This document shows positions 25,776 through 34,772 of a stretch of 64,000 bases of DNA, piece by piece. How positions within the stretch are numbered: the stretch's first letter is position 1; each line of letters opens with the position of its first letter. Source of the DNA: Streptomyces sp. NBC_01264. Lineage in GTDB: Bacteria; Actinomycetota; Actinomycetes; Streptomycetales; Streptomycetaceae. Made by a program: the position numbers and the translations under genes. The notes under the pieces were generated by a model that was not told where the DNA came from, did no database searches, and saw nothing but the letters and a program-made list of their open reading frames with translations. The stretch covers positions 186,001-250,000 of the forward strand of contig NZ_JAPEOX010000002.1 of NCBI RefSeq assembly GCF_026340675.1, in the 5' to 3' direction.

Positions 25776-26879
25776 TCAGAGCGACCGGGTCACGCCGCCC
25801 GAGAGCGGGCAGAGCTTGGGGTCACGGAGTTCCGCCGCGGTCAATGGGATCTCGTCCCACGTCAGTCCGTCCGATCCGTCACTCACGGCCTGCTTGACCG
25901 ACCAGGGCACGTCCACCAGCACTCCGCCGTCCTTGATGCGGGCCGTGGCGGTGCCGGTGAGCACCTGGAAGGTCGGCGTCTTGTAGAGGACGCTCCGGTA
26001 CTTGCCGGGGATGGTCACCGAGTCCTGCTGCTTGAATGTGGTCGTGTTGGTGGTCGCGTGGCCGTAGGTCTGCGAGAACGCGAGCTCGATGCCGGTTTTG
26101 AGGTCGCCGAACTCCAGCCCGAGAATGAGCTTCTGTCCGTACTCGGTGGTGAACGAGGTCTCGTTGGCGACGCTCGTCTCCCACCACAGGGCCCTGTTCT
26201 GCGGGACGGACGTGCAGTTGGTGCTGAAGGCGACCGGGTCCGAGTCTCCGGACACGAGCGAGGTCCGGTAGTTCTTGAGCGTGCAGTCCGCGGCGCCGGA
26301 GGCGCATGCCTTCACGGCCTCCTCCCTGGTGGGTGTCGGATAGTAGTAGACCGACGTGATCTCGTTGTAGAGGCTCGTACCGGGGTTGTGCCAGCCGATC
26401 GGGCGGGCGTCCCCGGTACTGCCGGTGTGGTTGGGGTGCTGAGCGGGGCTGACCTGGCATCCGTTCATGCCGAACTCCGAGTTGACCCGGTTGTCGAAGC
26501 TGGGGTCGATCACGTTCAGGTTCATGACCCCCGGGCGGTTCATACCGCCCTTGCAGCCGTTGGCCGCGATGGACAGCGCGTTCCCCGTCCAGTCGGGGTT
26601 GGAGAAGTGCATGGACGAGAGGTACGGGTTCGCCGCTTCCATGCGCAGCCCGAGCGCCTGTGCCGTCTGCCAGCTACCCGGGGGCGTGAGCGGCCCGTCC
26701 GTCACCCGGCCGAAGGTCGCGATGCTGACGAGCCCCCGGAAGGTGTCGGCGCACTGCAGGACACCGTTGTAGTGGCAGTAGCGGGGGGGCGGGGCAGCGG
26801 CGGCGGCGGCGCTGGTCACGCCGGCGGACGACATGAAGGACAGGGCGGTGAGTGCCGATACAGCGATCCTGCGTCTCAT
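25776..26879 (-). CDS. Secreted protein with aerolysin-like pore-forming segment
   Basis: ATG 26879 with GGAG upstream. Signal peptide, residues 1-29. The N-terminal 200 residues contain several Cys pairs and Trp/Asn-rich loops ('SNPDWTGNALSIAANGCKGG'), of unknown fold. Residues about 233-320 have the alternating Ser/Thr pattern of aerolysin/ETX-type beta pore formers: 'ETSFTTEYGQKLILGLEFGD', 'AFSQTYGHATTNTTTFKQQD' and 'SVTIPGKYRSVLYKTPTFQV'. If so, the segment about 247-285 would be the membrane hairpin. Assignment rests on pattern similarity and needs a profile search. It is unlinked to a visible immunity gene. Confidence 0.65.
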   Translation of the reverse strand: MRRRIAVSALTALSFMSSAGVTSAAAAAAPPPRYCHYNGVLQCADTFRGLVSIATFGRVTDGPLTPPGSWQTAQALGLRMEAANPYLSSMHFSNPDWTGNALSIAANGCKGGMNRPGVMNLNVIDPSFDNRVNSEFGMNGCQVSPAQHPNHTGSTGDARPIGWHNPGTSLYNEITSVYYYPTPTREEAVKACASGAADCTLKNYRTSLVSGDSDPVAFSTNCTSVPQNRALWWETSVANETSFTTEYGQKLILGLEFGDLKTGIELAFSQTYGHATTNTTTFKQQDSVTIPGKYRSVLYKTPTFQVLTGTATARIKDGGVLVDVPWSVKQAVSDGSDGLTWDEIPLTAAELRDPKLCPLSGGVTRSL

Positions 26880-27274
26880 GGGTGCTCCGTGGATGGGAGA
26901 GGATGCTTGCTGGGATTCACCGGCTTGGCGTGCGAACCCGTCACAACCGGCCGGCGGGACCCGTTGAGAGACTGCAACTCCCCCTGGACGTAGCGACATT
27001 GACCGATCGCATGGCCTTACGTACTAGTCCCTGTCGGGGGTGGTGTGCGGGGCGCGCGGCAGCCGGGCCTGCCGCTCGTCCATCGCCACCCCTCCAGGCC
27101 GCGGTCGGGCGCGATGAGTCGCCGGAGCCCCACACCTCGTGGCGCCACTCATGTCCCGCGGCGACTCCACCCGTGCCGCAGCCCGCTCTTCCCGCCGTGA
27201 GCCTTAGAGTGCTGAGTACCGTCAGCATTCGCCATCAGCTGTGCGCCCATTCCCCAAGAAAAGAGGCCAGCCCG

Positions 27275-27685
27275 ATGTCCGCCAGTGAGATGCGTCAACT
27301 CGTAGGGAAACATTCCGACTGCGAGACGCGCCTCGATCTGCACGGCACGTTGAACACCCTGGTCGAGCATCCCGTCTACGAGTTCCATCCGGCCCGCTTG
27401 AGGCTTGAAGGCAGGGAAAAGGTCGAACGGTTCTACCAAGAGCACTTCGACAACTTCTTCCCGCTGATCGAATCACACACGCCCGTGAACGAGTGCTGGG
27501 ATTCGTACAGTGCCTGCCTGGAGTACGATCTGCGACTGAAAGCGCCACATGACGCGCAGGTGTACCGCATCACGGTCGTCCTTACCAGGGAAGGGAACCT
27601 CCTCAGAGGCGAGAGGTTCCACGTGGGCGATGAACTGGCCCGGCTCATGGCCGGGGCGAGTTATGGAGATTTCCTCCACTTCTAG
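27275..27685 (+). CDS. SnoaL-like (NTF2 fold) protein, 136 aa
   Basis: ATG 27275 with AAGAGG upstream; earlier in-frame codons are Arg/Pro-rich. An NTF2-like fold is suggested by 'VYEFHPARLRLEGREKVERF' and 'YQEHFDNFFPLIES', then the strand pattern 'SYSACLEYDLRLKAPH', 'QVYRITVVLTREGNLLRGER'. Members act as small cyclases, isomerases or ligand-binding proteins; no substrate can be named. It stands alone before the IS5-type array. Confidence 0.75.
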   Translation: MSASEMRQLVGKHSDCETRLDLHGTLNTLVEHPVYEFHPARLRLEGREKVERFYQEHFDNFFPLIESHTPVNECWDSYSACLEYDLRLKAPHDAQVYRITVVLTREGNLLRGERFHVGDELARLMAGASYGDFLHF

Positions 27686-27713
27686 GCTCGCGGCACCTCC
27701 CTTGCCCCTAAGA

Positions 27714-28559
27714 AGTCATCTCATTGGGGCTTCGCGGTGGACTGTCGGCCATGGTGGGGATCGCCGAACGGCTGGTGCCGGACGAGTTGTGGGAGCTGTT
27801 TCAGCGCGTGGTGCCGCAGGCGCCGTCGCGGCCGCAGGGCGGTGGTCGGCGCCGGCACGGCGACCGGGAGGTGCTTGCCGCGATCGTGTTCGTGGCGACG
27901 TCGGGTTGTACCTGGCAGCAGCTGCCTTCGGCATCGTTCGGGCCGTCGGGGGCGACAGCTCACCGGCGGTTCACCGAGTGGAGCAAAGCACGGGTGTGGG
28001 CCAAGATCCACCGCCTGGTCCTCGACGAACTCGGCACCCGCGGCGAGTTGGACTGGTCTCGCTGCGCGATCGACTCCATGAACATGCGGACCCTGAAAAA
28101 GGGGACCTGACAGGTCCGAATCCTGTCGACCGGGGCAAGTTCGGATCGAAGATCCACTCAACCACCGAGCGGACCGGTCTGCCCCCTGTCCGTCGGCATC
28201 TCGGGCGCCACCCTGCACGACAGCCAGGCCCTTGAGCCCCTCGTCCGCGGCATACCGCCCATCCGATCCCGCAGCGGACGCCGACCACGCCGACCCGGCA
28301 AGCTTCACGCGGACAAGACCTACGACTACGCCCACCCGCGGCGATGGTTACGTGAACGCGGAATCACGCACCCGCATTGCCCGCCGAGGCGTTGAATCCT
28401 CGCAGCGGCCGGGCAGCCACCCCTGGACCGACGAGCGCACCATCGCCTGGCTCTCCGGCAGCCGCCGCCTACACCGCCGCTACGAACGCAAAGCAGAGCA
28501 TTCCCTCGCCTTCGCCAGCATCCTCATCTGCTACCGCCGACTCACCAAATGAGATGACT
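27714..28559 (+). mobile_element. IS5-family insertion sequence (D), defective
   Basis: Perfect 12-bp inverted ends AGTCATCTCATT at 27714-27725 and 28548-28559. Its transposase is broken. The next IS5-type element starts six bases after it. No exact target duplication was found. Confidence 0.82.
27751..28552 (+). pseudogene. IS5-family transposase (element D), frameshifted
   Basis: OrfA from ATG 27751 ('VGIAERLVPDELWELF') includes the first Asp ('CAIDSMNMRTLKK') and stops at TGA 28108. The family sequence continues in the -1 frame after GAAAAAG ('GDLTGPNPVDRGKFGSKIHS'), which would fit programmed slippage. However, additional shifts occur near 28190 and again near 28390 (stop in 'PPRR-GV'), before the end 'RTIAWLSGSRRLHRRYERKA'. 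The later breaks make it a pseudogene. Confidence 0.8.
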
Positions 28560-28564
28560 CCTTA

Positions 28565-29430
28565 GACCGTGTCCTATGTGGTGAGGCGTCGTTGAGCTTT
28601 GCATGGGGCGGGGTACTTGGAGTTGGATTGTTCCGGACGGGCTGTGGGATATCGCGGAGCCGCTGATCCCGCCCTCGAAGGTGCGGGCGCAGGGTGGCGG
28701 AACTGCGGATACGCCTGATGAGACGCTGTTCGCAGCGATCATCTACGTGCTGGTCAGCGGATGCGCTTGGCGGTCACTGCCGCCGCGCTTCGGGATATCG
28801 AAGTCGACCGCCCACCGCAGGTTCCTGATCTGGTCGAGAGCCGGAGTCTGGGGCCGGCTACACGAGGAGATCCTGCACCGCCTCGACGACGCCGGCCTCC
28901 TCGACCTCTCCCGCGCAGTCCTGGACTCCGCCCACGTCCGCGCTAAAAAAGGGGGCGAACTCACAGGTCCGAGCCCCGTGGACCGGGGCAAGCCGGGCTC
29001 CAAGATGCACGTCCTGTCGGATGCGAACGGACTGCCCCTCCTCGTCGGCATCAGCGCCGCCAACACCCACGACAGCCTCGCGCTCAAGCCCATGATCACG
29101 GGCCACCAAACGAGACACGACCCCCACCGTGGCCGCTACTTCAAGCCCCGGCGCCTCCACGCCGACAAGGCCTACGACATTCCCCACCTGCGAAAATAGT
29201 TACGCGGGAAACGGATCGGGGTCCGTATCGCACGCAAGGGCGTCGAGTCATCGGAACGACTCGGCCGGCGCCGGTGGGTGATCGAGCGGACCATGTCGTG
29301 GCTGACCGGCTACCGCCGCCTCAACCACCGCTACGAACGCCACCCCCGCAACTACCTGGCCTTTCTGGGCCTCGCCGCAGCCATCTGCTGCTACAAACGG
29401 CTCGCCCGCCTCACCACATTGGACACGGCC
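28565..29430 (+). mobile_element. IS5-family insertion sequence (E), TTA target duplication
   Basis: Inverted ends GACCGTGTCCTATGTGGTGA and, inverted, GGCCGTGTCCAATGTGGTGA (18 of 20). TTA flanks both sides (28562-28564 and 29431-29433), the TNA duplication class. Its right duplication overlaps the first bases of element F. Confidence 0.85.
28603..29430 (+). pseudogene. IS5-family transposase (element E), with an amber stop
   Basis: A single-frame DDE_Tnp_1 protein: 'IVPDGLWDIAEPLIPPSKVR' and the first Asp region ('RAVLDSAHVRAKKGG') are followed by 'GPSPVDRGKPGSKMHVLSDA' and 'LHADKAYDI'. An in-frame TAG at 29197-29199 replaces what is normally Trp in 'LRKxLRGKRIG'. The frame continues unbroken to 'WVIERTMSWLTGYRRLNHR' (Glu). 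One base change would restore it, so inactivation is recent. Confidence 0.85.
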
Positions 29431-30190
29431 TTAGAGGCCCTAACAGAAGCTGTTGATCATGTGACTTTCGGTCCGGCTGGTCGTTGGTCTGACCGTGGGG
29501 AAAACGTCAGCCGCGACCGTGGATCGCGTCAGATGAACTGTGGCCGCTCATGAAGCCGTTGCTGCCCGAGCCGGCGCCGAAACAGGCACAGGGGCGTCCT
29601 CGGGTGCCCGACCGGCAGGCACTGCGCGGGATCCTGTTCGTACTGCACACCGGGATCCAGTGGGAGTACCCGCCACAGGAGCTGGGCTTCGGCTCCGGCA
29701 CGACCTGCCGGCGGCGCCTGACCGCCTGGAACGACGCCGGCCTGTGGGATCAACTGCCTGTGGTGCCGCTGAAGAAGCTGCGGGTCGCGAAGCAGGTGGA
29801 CTGGTCGCGTGCGGTGATCGACTCCTCCACGTCAGGGCCGCCCGGCGCGGCCCAAAAGCGGGCCCGGCCCGGTCGATCGCGAACGTCCGGGCAGCAAGCA
29901 CCACCTCATCGCCGACGGCCAGGGCATCCCGCTCGCCGTCTCGCTGACCGGGGGCAACCGCAACGACGTCACCCAACTGATACCCCTGCCGAAGAAGATC
30001 CCGTCCGTCGCCCGCCTGGTCGGACGGCCCCGCAACCGCCCCGACAGCCTCCTCGGCGACCGCGGCTACGACCACGACCAATACCGCCGCCTGGCCTGGG
30101 CGCTGGGGATCAAGCCCGCGATCGCCCGCCGCGGCGTCCCACACGGATCAGGACTCGGAATCCACCGCTGGGTCGTCGAGCGGCCTCTAA
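29431..30190 (+). mobile_element. IS5-family insertion sequence (F), deletion derivative of the type at 13.5 kb
   Basis: Starts TTAGAGGCCCTAACAGAAGC and ends CCTCTAA like the 13504-14343 copy, and the shared parts are nearly identical. An internal deletion joins 'GTCGTCGAGCGG' directly to the terminal CCTCTAA, removing the last 150 bases of coding sequence. It begins exactly at the right edge of element E. Confidence 0.82.
29490..30190 (+). pseudogene. IS5-family transposase (element F), truncated and frameshifted
   Basis: Same protein as the 13.5 kb copy, with the same two frameshifts around the first catalytic region. It differs by a stop codon at 29487 near the start, retention of 'KPAIARRGVPHGSGLG' (deleted in the other copy), and loss of everything after 'HRWVVER'. 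The catalytic Glu is at the deletion edge. Inactive. Confidence 0.82.
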
Positions 30191-30195
30191 GTCCG

Positions 30196-30699
30196 CTATT
30201 TATTAGAGAAAGTGAACGTCCTCTGCGAGCCAAGTTCTTTATCTACGCATCGATATTTTGGCCCATTTTCCCCAGAAATTCTCGAATTGGTAAAACCCCA
30301 CCCGTTCCCGAAGACGCCCCGAGATTCGAAGACGATCCGATCGCTAGGTGACGATCCAATCTTTGCGGATACTTCTGTGACGTTATCGCCTGCGAAAACA
30401 TAATAATCGACGTTGTAATAGTATTCACCATTCGGAGGGTGACGGTGCCCACCTTGGGTGGCTTGTCTCCCCATTCTCCGCTTTCAGAGCGCCTCGCCGA
30501 CAGAATCGTGAGCGGCTGATTCGAATTATTTCGTATGGTTACGCCGTAATTGAAAAGTGCTTGAACCCTACTCCGGGACTCCTTCGCCTCATGCCCGTGG
30601 GGCGTTGCGGGGGGGGGCGGCCGCGTGGGCAAGCGCAGGTGTGACAGCAAGCATGAAAGTTGAGGCCGCCAAAGTGAACAGTTTAGTAAGTTTACGCAT
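30196..30699 (-). pseudogene. Secreted protein gene with frameshifts, one at a 9-G tract
   Basis: ATG 30699 opens a clear signal peptide ('KLFTLAASTFMLAVTPALAH'). At the run of nine G (30609-30617; C on the coding strand) the frame changes. The likely continuation ('FNYGVTIRNNSNQPLTILSA') is in another frame, and a second shift near 30460 leads to 'EYYYNVDYYVFAGDNVTEVS' and 'GPKYRCVDKELGSQRTFTFS' before the stop at 30196. With both shifts corrected the protein would be about 165 residues, exported, beta-rich, of unknown family. The stop lies six bases from element F. A+T-richer than its surroundings. Confidence 0.6.
30609..30617. repeat. Poly-G tract of nine bases inside a secreted-protein gene
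   Basis: Nine consecutive G just after the signal-peptide codons of the minus-strand gene. The tract length decides whether the signal peptide is in frame with the sequence that follows. Confidence 0.85.
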
Positions 30700-30917
30700 T
30701 TATAGATCCCATTTATCGTCGACCGCAGGCGAGTAAACATAGACGCGCGGCAGGTGTCCGCCGATCGGTGGACGACGTGGGCCCCTATGGGTTTGGTCAG
30801 GCTGCAACTGGAACGTCCGTCTGATCGGGCTCCAGGCCACCGAGCTCACGGCAGACGGCGCGACCTTGCCGGACGTGCCGAACCACCGCGCGAGCGTCCG
30901 CACCCACCCCAGCGTGC

Positions 30918-31214
30918 GGCCAGCAACCGGATGCCGGTCAACGGGCAGCGACGGGCGCCGATGCGGTGCAGGACCGCCAATGACGCATCGGCAGCCCACT
31001 CGCTGATGGCCAGGAGCGAGGTCGCGCCGGTCAGCACGGCGCAGGCGGCCAGCGCCAGCACATACACCAGGCCGTGGCGCACACCGCGGGGCTTGCGCGG
31101 ATCGGAGAGGATACTGCGGCAGGCACGGACTTCCGCAGGGGTCACTGGACTCGACACCCACATGATCTTGGAAGCTCGTGCCTGTCCTGCGTCCGGGCCA
31201 CCGCCGGCACACAT
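30918..31214 (-). pseudogene. ISAs1-family transposase, N-terminal fragment
   Basis: The minus strand encodes 'SPVTPAEVRACRSILSDPRK' and 'VLALAACAVLTGATSLLAIS', the N-terminal helper domain of ISAs1 transposases, before similarity ends near 'LHRIGARRCPLTG'. No DDE part follows; sequence to the left is unrelated. It is different from the 1.9-3.3 kb copy. The ISAzo13-type dimer starts 40 bases to its right. Confidence 0.72.
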
Positions 31215-31253
31215 TAGGAAAACCCACTCAAGCCGCGACTACGCCGAAGCCCT

Positions 31254-33005
31254 GGGGGCTGTCGTTTAATAACTCCTCGGTTTCTGGGGCTGGTTGCCCC
31301 GTAGGATTCCGGTGTGGCGGAGGGAATCGAGTCGGAGCTGGCGGAGACGTTGGCGTTGTTGTTGCCGTGTCTGGATGAGCGTCAGCAGCGGTTGGTGCTG
31401 GGCGCTGTCGCCCGTGTGCGGGGGCACGGCGGGATTCGGCTGGTGGCTGGTGCTGCGGGGGTGGCGGAGTCCACGGTGTCGCGCGGGCTGCGGGAGCTGG
31501 TACAGGGTGCGGTGCCCGATGGTCGGGTTCGGGCGGCGGGTGCGGGACGGAAGCGGCTGAGGGACATCGATCCTGACCTGGTACCGGCTTTGCTGGCGCT
31601 GGTCGAGCCGGAAGAGCGGGGGGATCCGCAGTCGCCGCTGCGGTGGACGGTGAAGTCCACCCGGGCCCTGGCCGCCGAGCTGTCGCGGCAGGGCCACTGG
31701 GTCGGCCATGACACGGTGGCCGGGCTGCTGAGGTCCGAGGGTTTCTCCCTGCAGGGCACCTCCCGGACGACCGAGGGCGCCCGGCACCCGGACCGCGACG
31801 CCCAGTTCCGCTATATCAACGAGCAGGCCACCGCACATCTTGCGGACGGACAGCCGGTGATCAGCGTGGATGCCAAGAAGAAGGAGACCCTGGGCCGGTA
31901 CGCGGTCGGCGGGCGGGAGTGGCACCGGGCCGGGCAGCCGGTCGAGGTCCGCGCTCACGACTTCCCGGAGAAGGGCGCGCTCAAGGCCGTGCCATACGGG
32001 ATCTACGACATCGGCACGGACGCCGGCTGGGTCTCAGTGGGCTGCGACGGCGATACCGCGGCGTTCGCCGTGGCCACCCTGCGTCGCTGGTGGGACGGTG
32101 AGGGACGGCACCGCTACCCGGACGCGTCCCGTCTACTGATCACCGCCGACGCGGGCGGCTCCAACGGATACCGGGTCCGCGCCTGGAAGCGACACCTCGC
32201 CGAATTCGCCCTGGCCACGGGCCTGTCAGTGTCGGTGTGCCATTTCCCTCCGGGCACTTCGAAGTGGAACAAGATAGAGCACCGGCTGTTCTCCCAGATC
32301 AGCATCAACTGGCGCGGCAGGCCCCTGACCAGCCACGAAGTCGTCGTCAACACCATCGGCGCCACCCGCACCCGCACCGGGCTCACCGTCCACGCCGAAC
32401 TCGACCCCGACGCCTACCCCACCGGCGTCACCGTTCCCGACGACATCATGGAGCGGCTTCCGCTCACCCCGCACGAGTGGCACGGCACTTGGAACTACAC
32501 CCTGCGCCCCGAACCTCTGGCACCGTTCATTCAGCAGCCCCGTGACCGGGCTTTCGGCCGATTCCCCGCCGGCGACAAGCTTCCCGCCTGGCTCCGGCAT
32601 CCCAGCCTCACCGGCCTGGAACCCGCCGCCTTCGACGACCTCGTCACCCGCTACCGCACCTGGTGCGACGAACACCCGCCCATCCTGCTGCCCGGCAAAC
32701 GCCCCGACGGCGGCCCTGGCGCAGGCGGCCGACGACTCTCCGCCGCCGACCACCTCACCGTATTTCTTCTCGCCAAGCGCTGGACCATGGCCCAGGCCCC
32801 GCTCGCCGAGGCGACCGGCCTGACCAAGAACAGGATCGGCGCGACCCTCCGGGAAACCACCCCCGTCCTCGCCGCACTCAGCCACACCGTTCCCACCGGC
32901 CCTCTCACCGTGACCTCAGCTCAGCAACTCGCTCAGATCGCCGGACACAACCTCACAGCCCCATGACACCCACCAAGATCCATGAGTTATTAATCGACAG
33001 CCCCC
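31254..33005 (+). mobile_element. ISAzo13-type insertion sequence, copy 1 of a tandem dimer
   Basis: Ends GGGGGCTGTCGTTTAATAAC and, inverted, GGGGGCTGTCGATTAATAAC (19 of 20 bases). The 1752-bp element has one large transposase gene. A single T separates it from the second copy, and T also flanks both outer ends. Confidence 0.88.
31314..32966 (+). CDS. ISAzo13-family transposase, copy 1
   Basis: GTG 31314 with AGGA upstream; 550 residues. An N-terminal HTH ('LVAGAAGVAESTVSRGLREL') leads into the large DDE domain typical of ISAzo13 transposases: 'PVISVDAKKKETLG' (first Asp), 'LLITADAGGSNGYR' (second Asp) and 'WNKIEHRLFSQIS' (Glu). Conserved 'RLSAADHLTVFLLAKRWTMA' comes near the end. No lesion is visible. 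The coding sequence is identical to that of the second copy. Confidence 0.93.
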   Translation: MAEGIESELAETLALLLPCLDERQQRLVLGAVARVRGHGGIRLVAGAAGVAESTVSRGLRELVQGAVPDGRVRAAGAGRKRLRDIDPDLVPALLALVEPEERGDPQSPLRWTVKSTRALAAELSRQGHWVGHDTVAGLLRSEGFSLQGTSRTTEGARHPDRDAQFRYINEQATAHLADGQPVISVDAKKKETLGRYAVGGREWHRAGQPVEVRAHDFPEKGALKAVPYGIYDIGTDAGWVSVGCDGDTAAFAVATLRRWWDGEGRHRYPDASRLLITADAGGSNGYRVRAWKRHLAEFALATGLSVSVCHFPPGTSKWNKIEHRLFSQISINWRGRPLTSHEVVVNTIGATRTRTGLTVHAELDPDAYPTGVTVPDDIMERLPLTPHEWHGTWNYTLRPEPLAPFIQQPRDRAFGRFPAGDKLPAWLRHPSLTGLEPAAFDDLVTRYRTWCDEHPPILLPGKRPDGGPGAGGRRLSAADHLTVFLLAKRWTMAQAPLAEATGLTKNRIGATLRETTPVLAALSHTVPTGPLTVTSAQQLAQIAGHNLTAP

Positions 33006-33006
33006 T

Positions 33007-34758
33007 GGGGGCTGTCGTTTAATAACTCCTCGGTTTCTGGGGCTGGTTGCCCCGTAGGATTCCGGTGTGGCGGAGGGAATCGAGTCGGAGCTGGCGGAGA
33101 CGTTGGCGTTGTTGTTGCCGTGTCTGGATGAGCGTCAGCAGCGGTTGGTGCTGGGCGCTGTCGCCCGTGTGCGGGGGCACGGCGGGATTCGGCTGGTGGC
33201 TGGTGCTGCGGGGGTGGCGGAGTCCACGGTGTCGCGCGGGCTGCGGGAGCTGGTACAGGGTGCGGTGCCCGATGGTCGGGTTCGGGCGGCGGGTGCGGGA
33301 CGGAAGCGGCTGAGGGACATCGATCCTGACCTGGTACCGGCTTTGCTGGCGCTGGTCGAGCCGGAAGAGCGGGGGGATCCGCAGTCGCCGCTGCGGTGGA
33401 CGGTGAAGTCCACCCGGGCCCTGGCCGCCGAGCTGTCGCGGCAGGGCCACTGGGTCGGCCATGACACGGTGGCCGGGCTGCTGAGGTCCGAGGGTTTCTC
33501 CCTGCAGGGCACCTCCCGGACGACCGAGGGCGCCCGGCACCCGGACCGCGACGCCCAGTTCCGCTATATCAACGAGCAGGCCACCGCACATCTTGCGGAC
33601 GGACAGCCGGTGATCAGCGTGGATGCCAAGAAGAAGGAGACCCTGGGCCGGTACGCGGTCGGCGGGCGGGAGTGGCACCGGGCCGGGCAGCCGGTCGAGG
33701 TCCGCGCTCACGACTTCCCGGAGAAGGGCGCGCTCAAGGCCGTGCCATACGGGATCTACGACATCGGCACGGACGCCGGCTGGGTCTCAGTGGGCTGCGA
33801 CGGCGATACCGCGGCGTTCGCCGTGGCCACCCTGCGTCGCTGGTGGGACGGTGAGGGACGGCACCGCTACCCGGACGCGTCCCGTCTACTGATCACCGCC
33901 GACGCGGGCGGCTCCAACGGATACCGGGTCCGCGCCTGGAAGCGACACCTCGCCGAATTCGCCCTGGCCACGGGCCTGTCAGTGTCGGTGTGCCATTTCC
34001 CTCCGGGCACTTCGAAGTGGAACAAGATAGAGCACCGGCTGTTCTCCCAGATCAGCATCAACTGGCGCGGCAGGCCCCTGACCAGCCACGAAGTCGTCGT
34101 CAACACCATCGGCGCCACCCGCACCCGCACCGGGCTCACCGTCCACGCCGAACTCGACCCCGACGCCTACCCCACCGGCGTCACCGTTCCCGACGACATC
34201 ATGGAGCGGCTTCCGCTCACCCCGCACGAGTGGCACGGCACTTGGAACTACACCCTGCGCCCCGAACCTCTGGCACCGTTCATTCAGCAGCCCCGTGACC
34301 GGGCTTTCGGCCGATTCCCCGCCGGCGACAAGCTTCCCGCCTGGCTCCGGCATCCCAGCCTCACCGGCCTGGAACCCGCCGCCTTCGACGACCTCGTCAC
34401 CCGCTACCGCACCTGGTGCGACGAACACCCGCCCATCCTGCTGCCCGGCAAACGCCCCGACGGCGGCCCTGGCGCAGGCGGCCGACGACTCTCCGCCGCC
34501 GACCACCTCACCGTATTTCTTCTCGCCAAGCGCTGGACCATGGCCCAGGCCCCGCTCGCCGAGGCGACCGGCCTGACCAAGAACAGGATCGGCGCGACCC
34601 TCCGGGAAACCACCCCCGTCCTCGCCGCACTCAGCCACACCGTTCCCACCGGCCCTCTCACCGTGACCTCAGCTCAGCAACTCGCTCAGATCGCCGGACA
34701 CAACCTCACAGCCCCATGACACCCACCAAGATCCATGAGTTATTAATCGACAGCCCCC
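33007..34758 (+). mobile_element. ISAzo13-type insertion sequence, copy 2 of a tandem dimer
   Basis: Repeats the first copy with a period of 1753 bases (1752 plus one T). The encoded protein and all alternative-frame translations are identical to those of copy 1, so divergence is nil or close to it. The right end at 34758 abuts the 3' end of the M35-like gene region. Confidence 0.9.
33067..34719 (+). CDS. ISAzo13-family transposase, copy 2
   Basis: Identical in protein sequence to the transposase at 31314-32966, including the DDE motifs. In the dimer, the abutted right end of copy 1 and left end of copy 2 lie just upstream of this gene and could form a junction promoter, as known for circle junctions of some other IS families. 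That is inference; no clear -35/-10 was assigned. Confidence 0.93.
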   Translation: MAEGIESELAETLALLLPCLDERQQRLVLGAVARVRGHGGIRLVAGAAGVAESTVSRGLRELVQGAVPDGRVRAAGAGRKRLRDIDPDLVPALLALVEPEERGDPQSPLRWTVKSTRALAAELSRQGHWVGHDTVAGLLRSEGFSLQGTSRTTEGARHPDRDAQFRYINEQATAHLADGQPVISVDAKKKETLGRYAVGGREWHRAGQPVEVRAHDFPEKGALKAVPYGIYDIGTDAGWVSVGCDGDTAAFAVATLRRWWDGEGRHRYPDASRLLITADAGGSNGYRVRAWKRHLAEFALATGLSVSVCHFPPGTSKWNKIEHRLFSQISINWRGRPLTSHEVVVNTIGATRTRTGLTVHAELDPDAYPTGVTVPDDIMERLPLTPHEWHGTWNYTLRPEPLAPFIQQPRDRAFGRFPAGDKLPAWLRHPSLTGLEPAAFDDLVTRYRTWCDEHPPILLPGKRPDGGPGAGGRRLSAADHLTVFLLAKRWTMAQAPLAEATGLTKNRIGATLRETTPVLAALSHTVPTGPLTVTSAQQLAQIAGHNLTAP

Positions 34759-34772
34759 TGGCCGGCGTGGAA

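Noticed and set aside
24129..26993. A 954-codon plus-strand open frame
   Set aside because: It is antisense to malic enzyme and the aerolysin-like gene, is Gly/Arg/Val-rich without family motifs, and arises from third-position G/C bias.
31254..34758. A composite transposon made of two ISAzo13-type copies
   Set aside because: Only one base lies between the copies, so no cargo exists; a tandem dimer is the simpler description.
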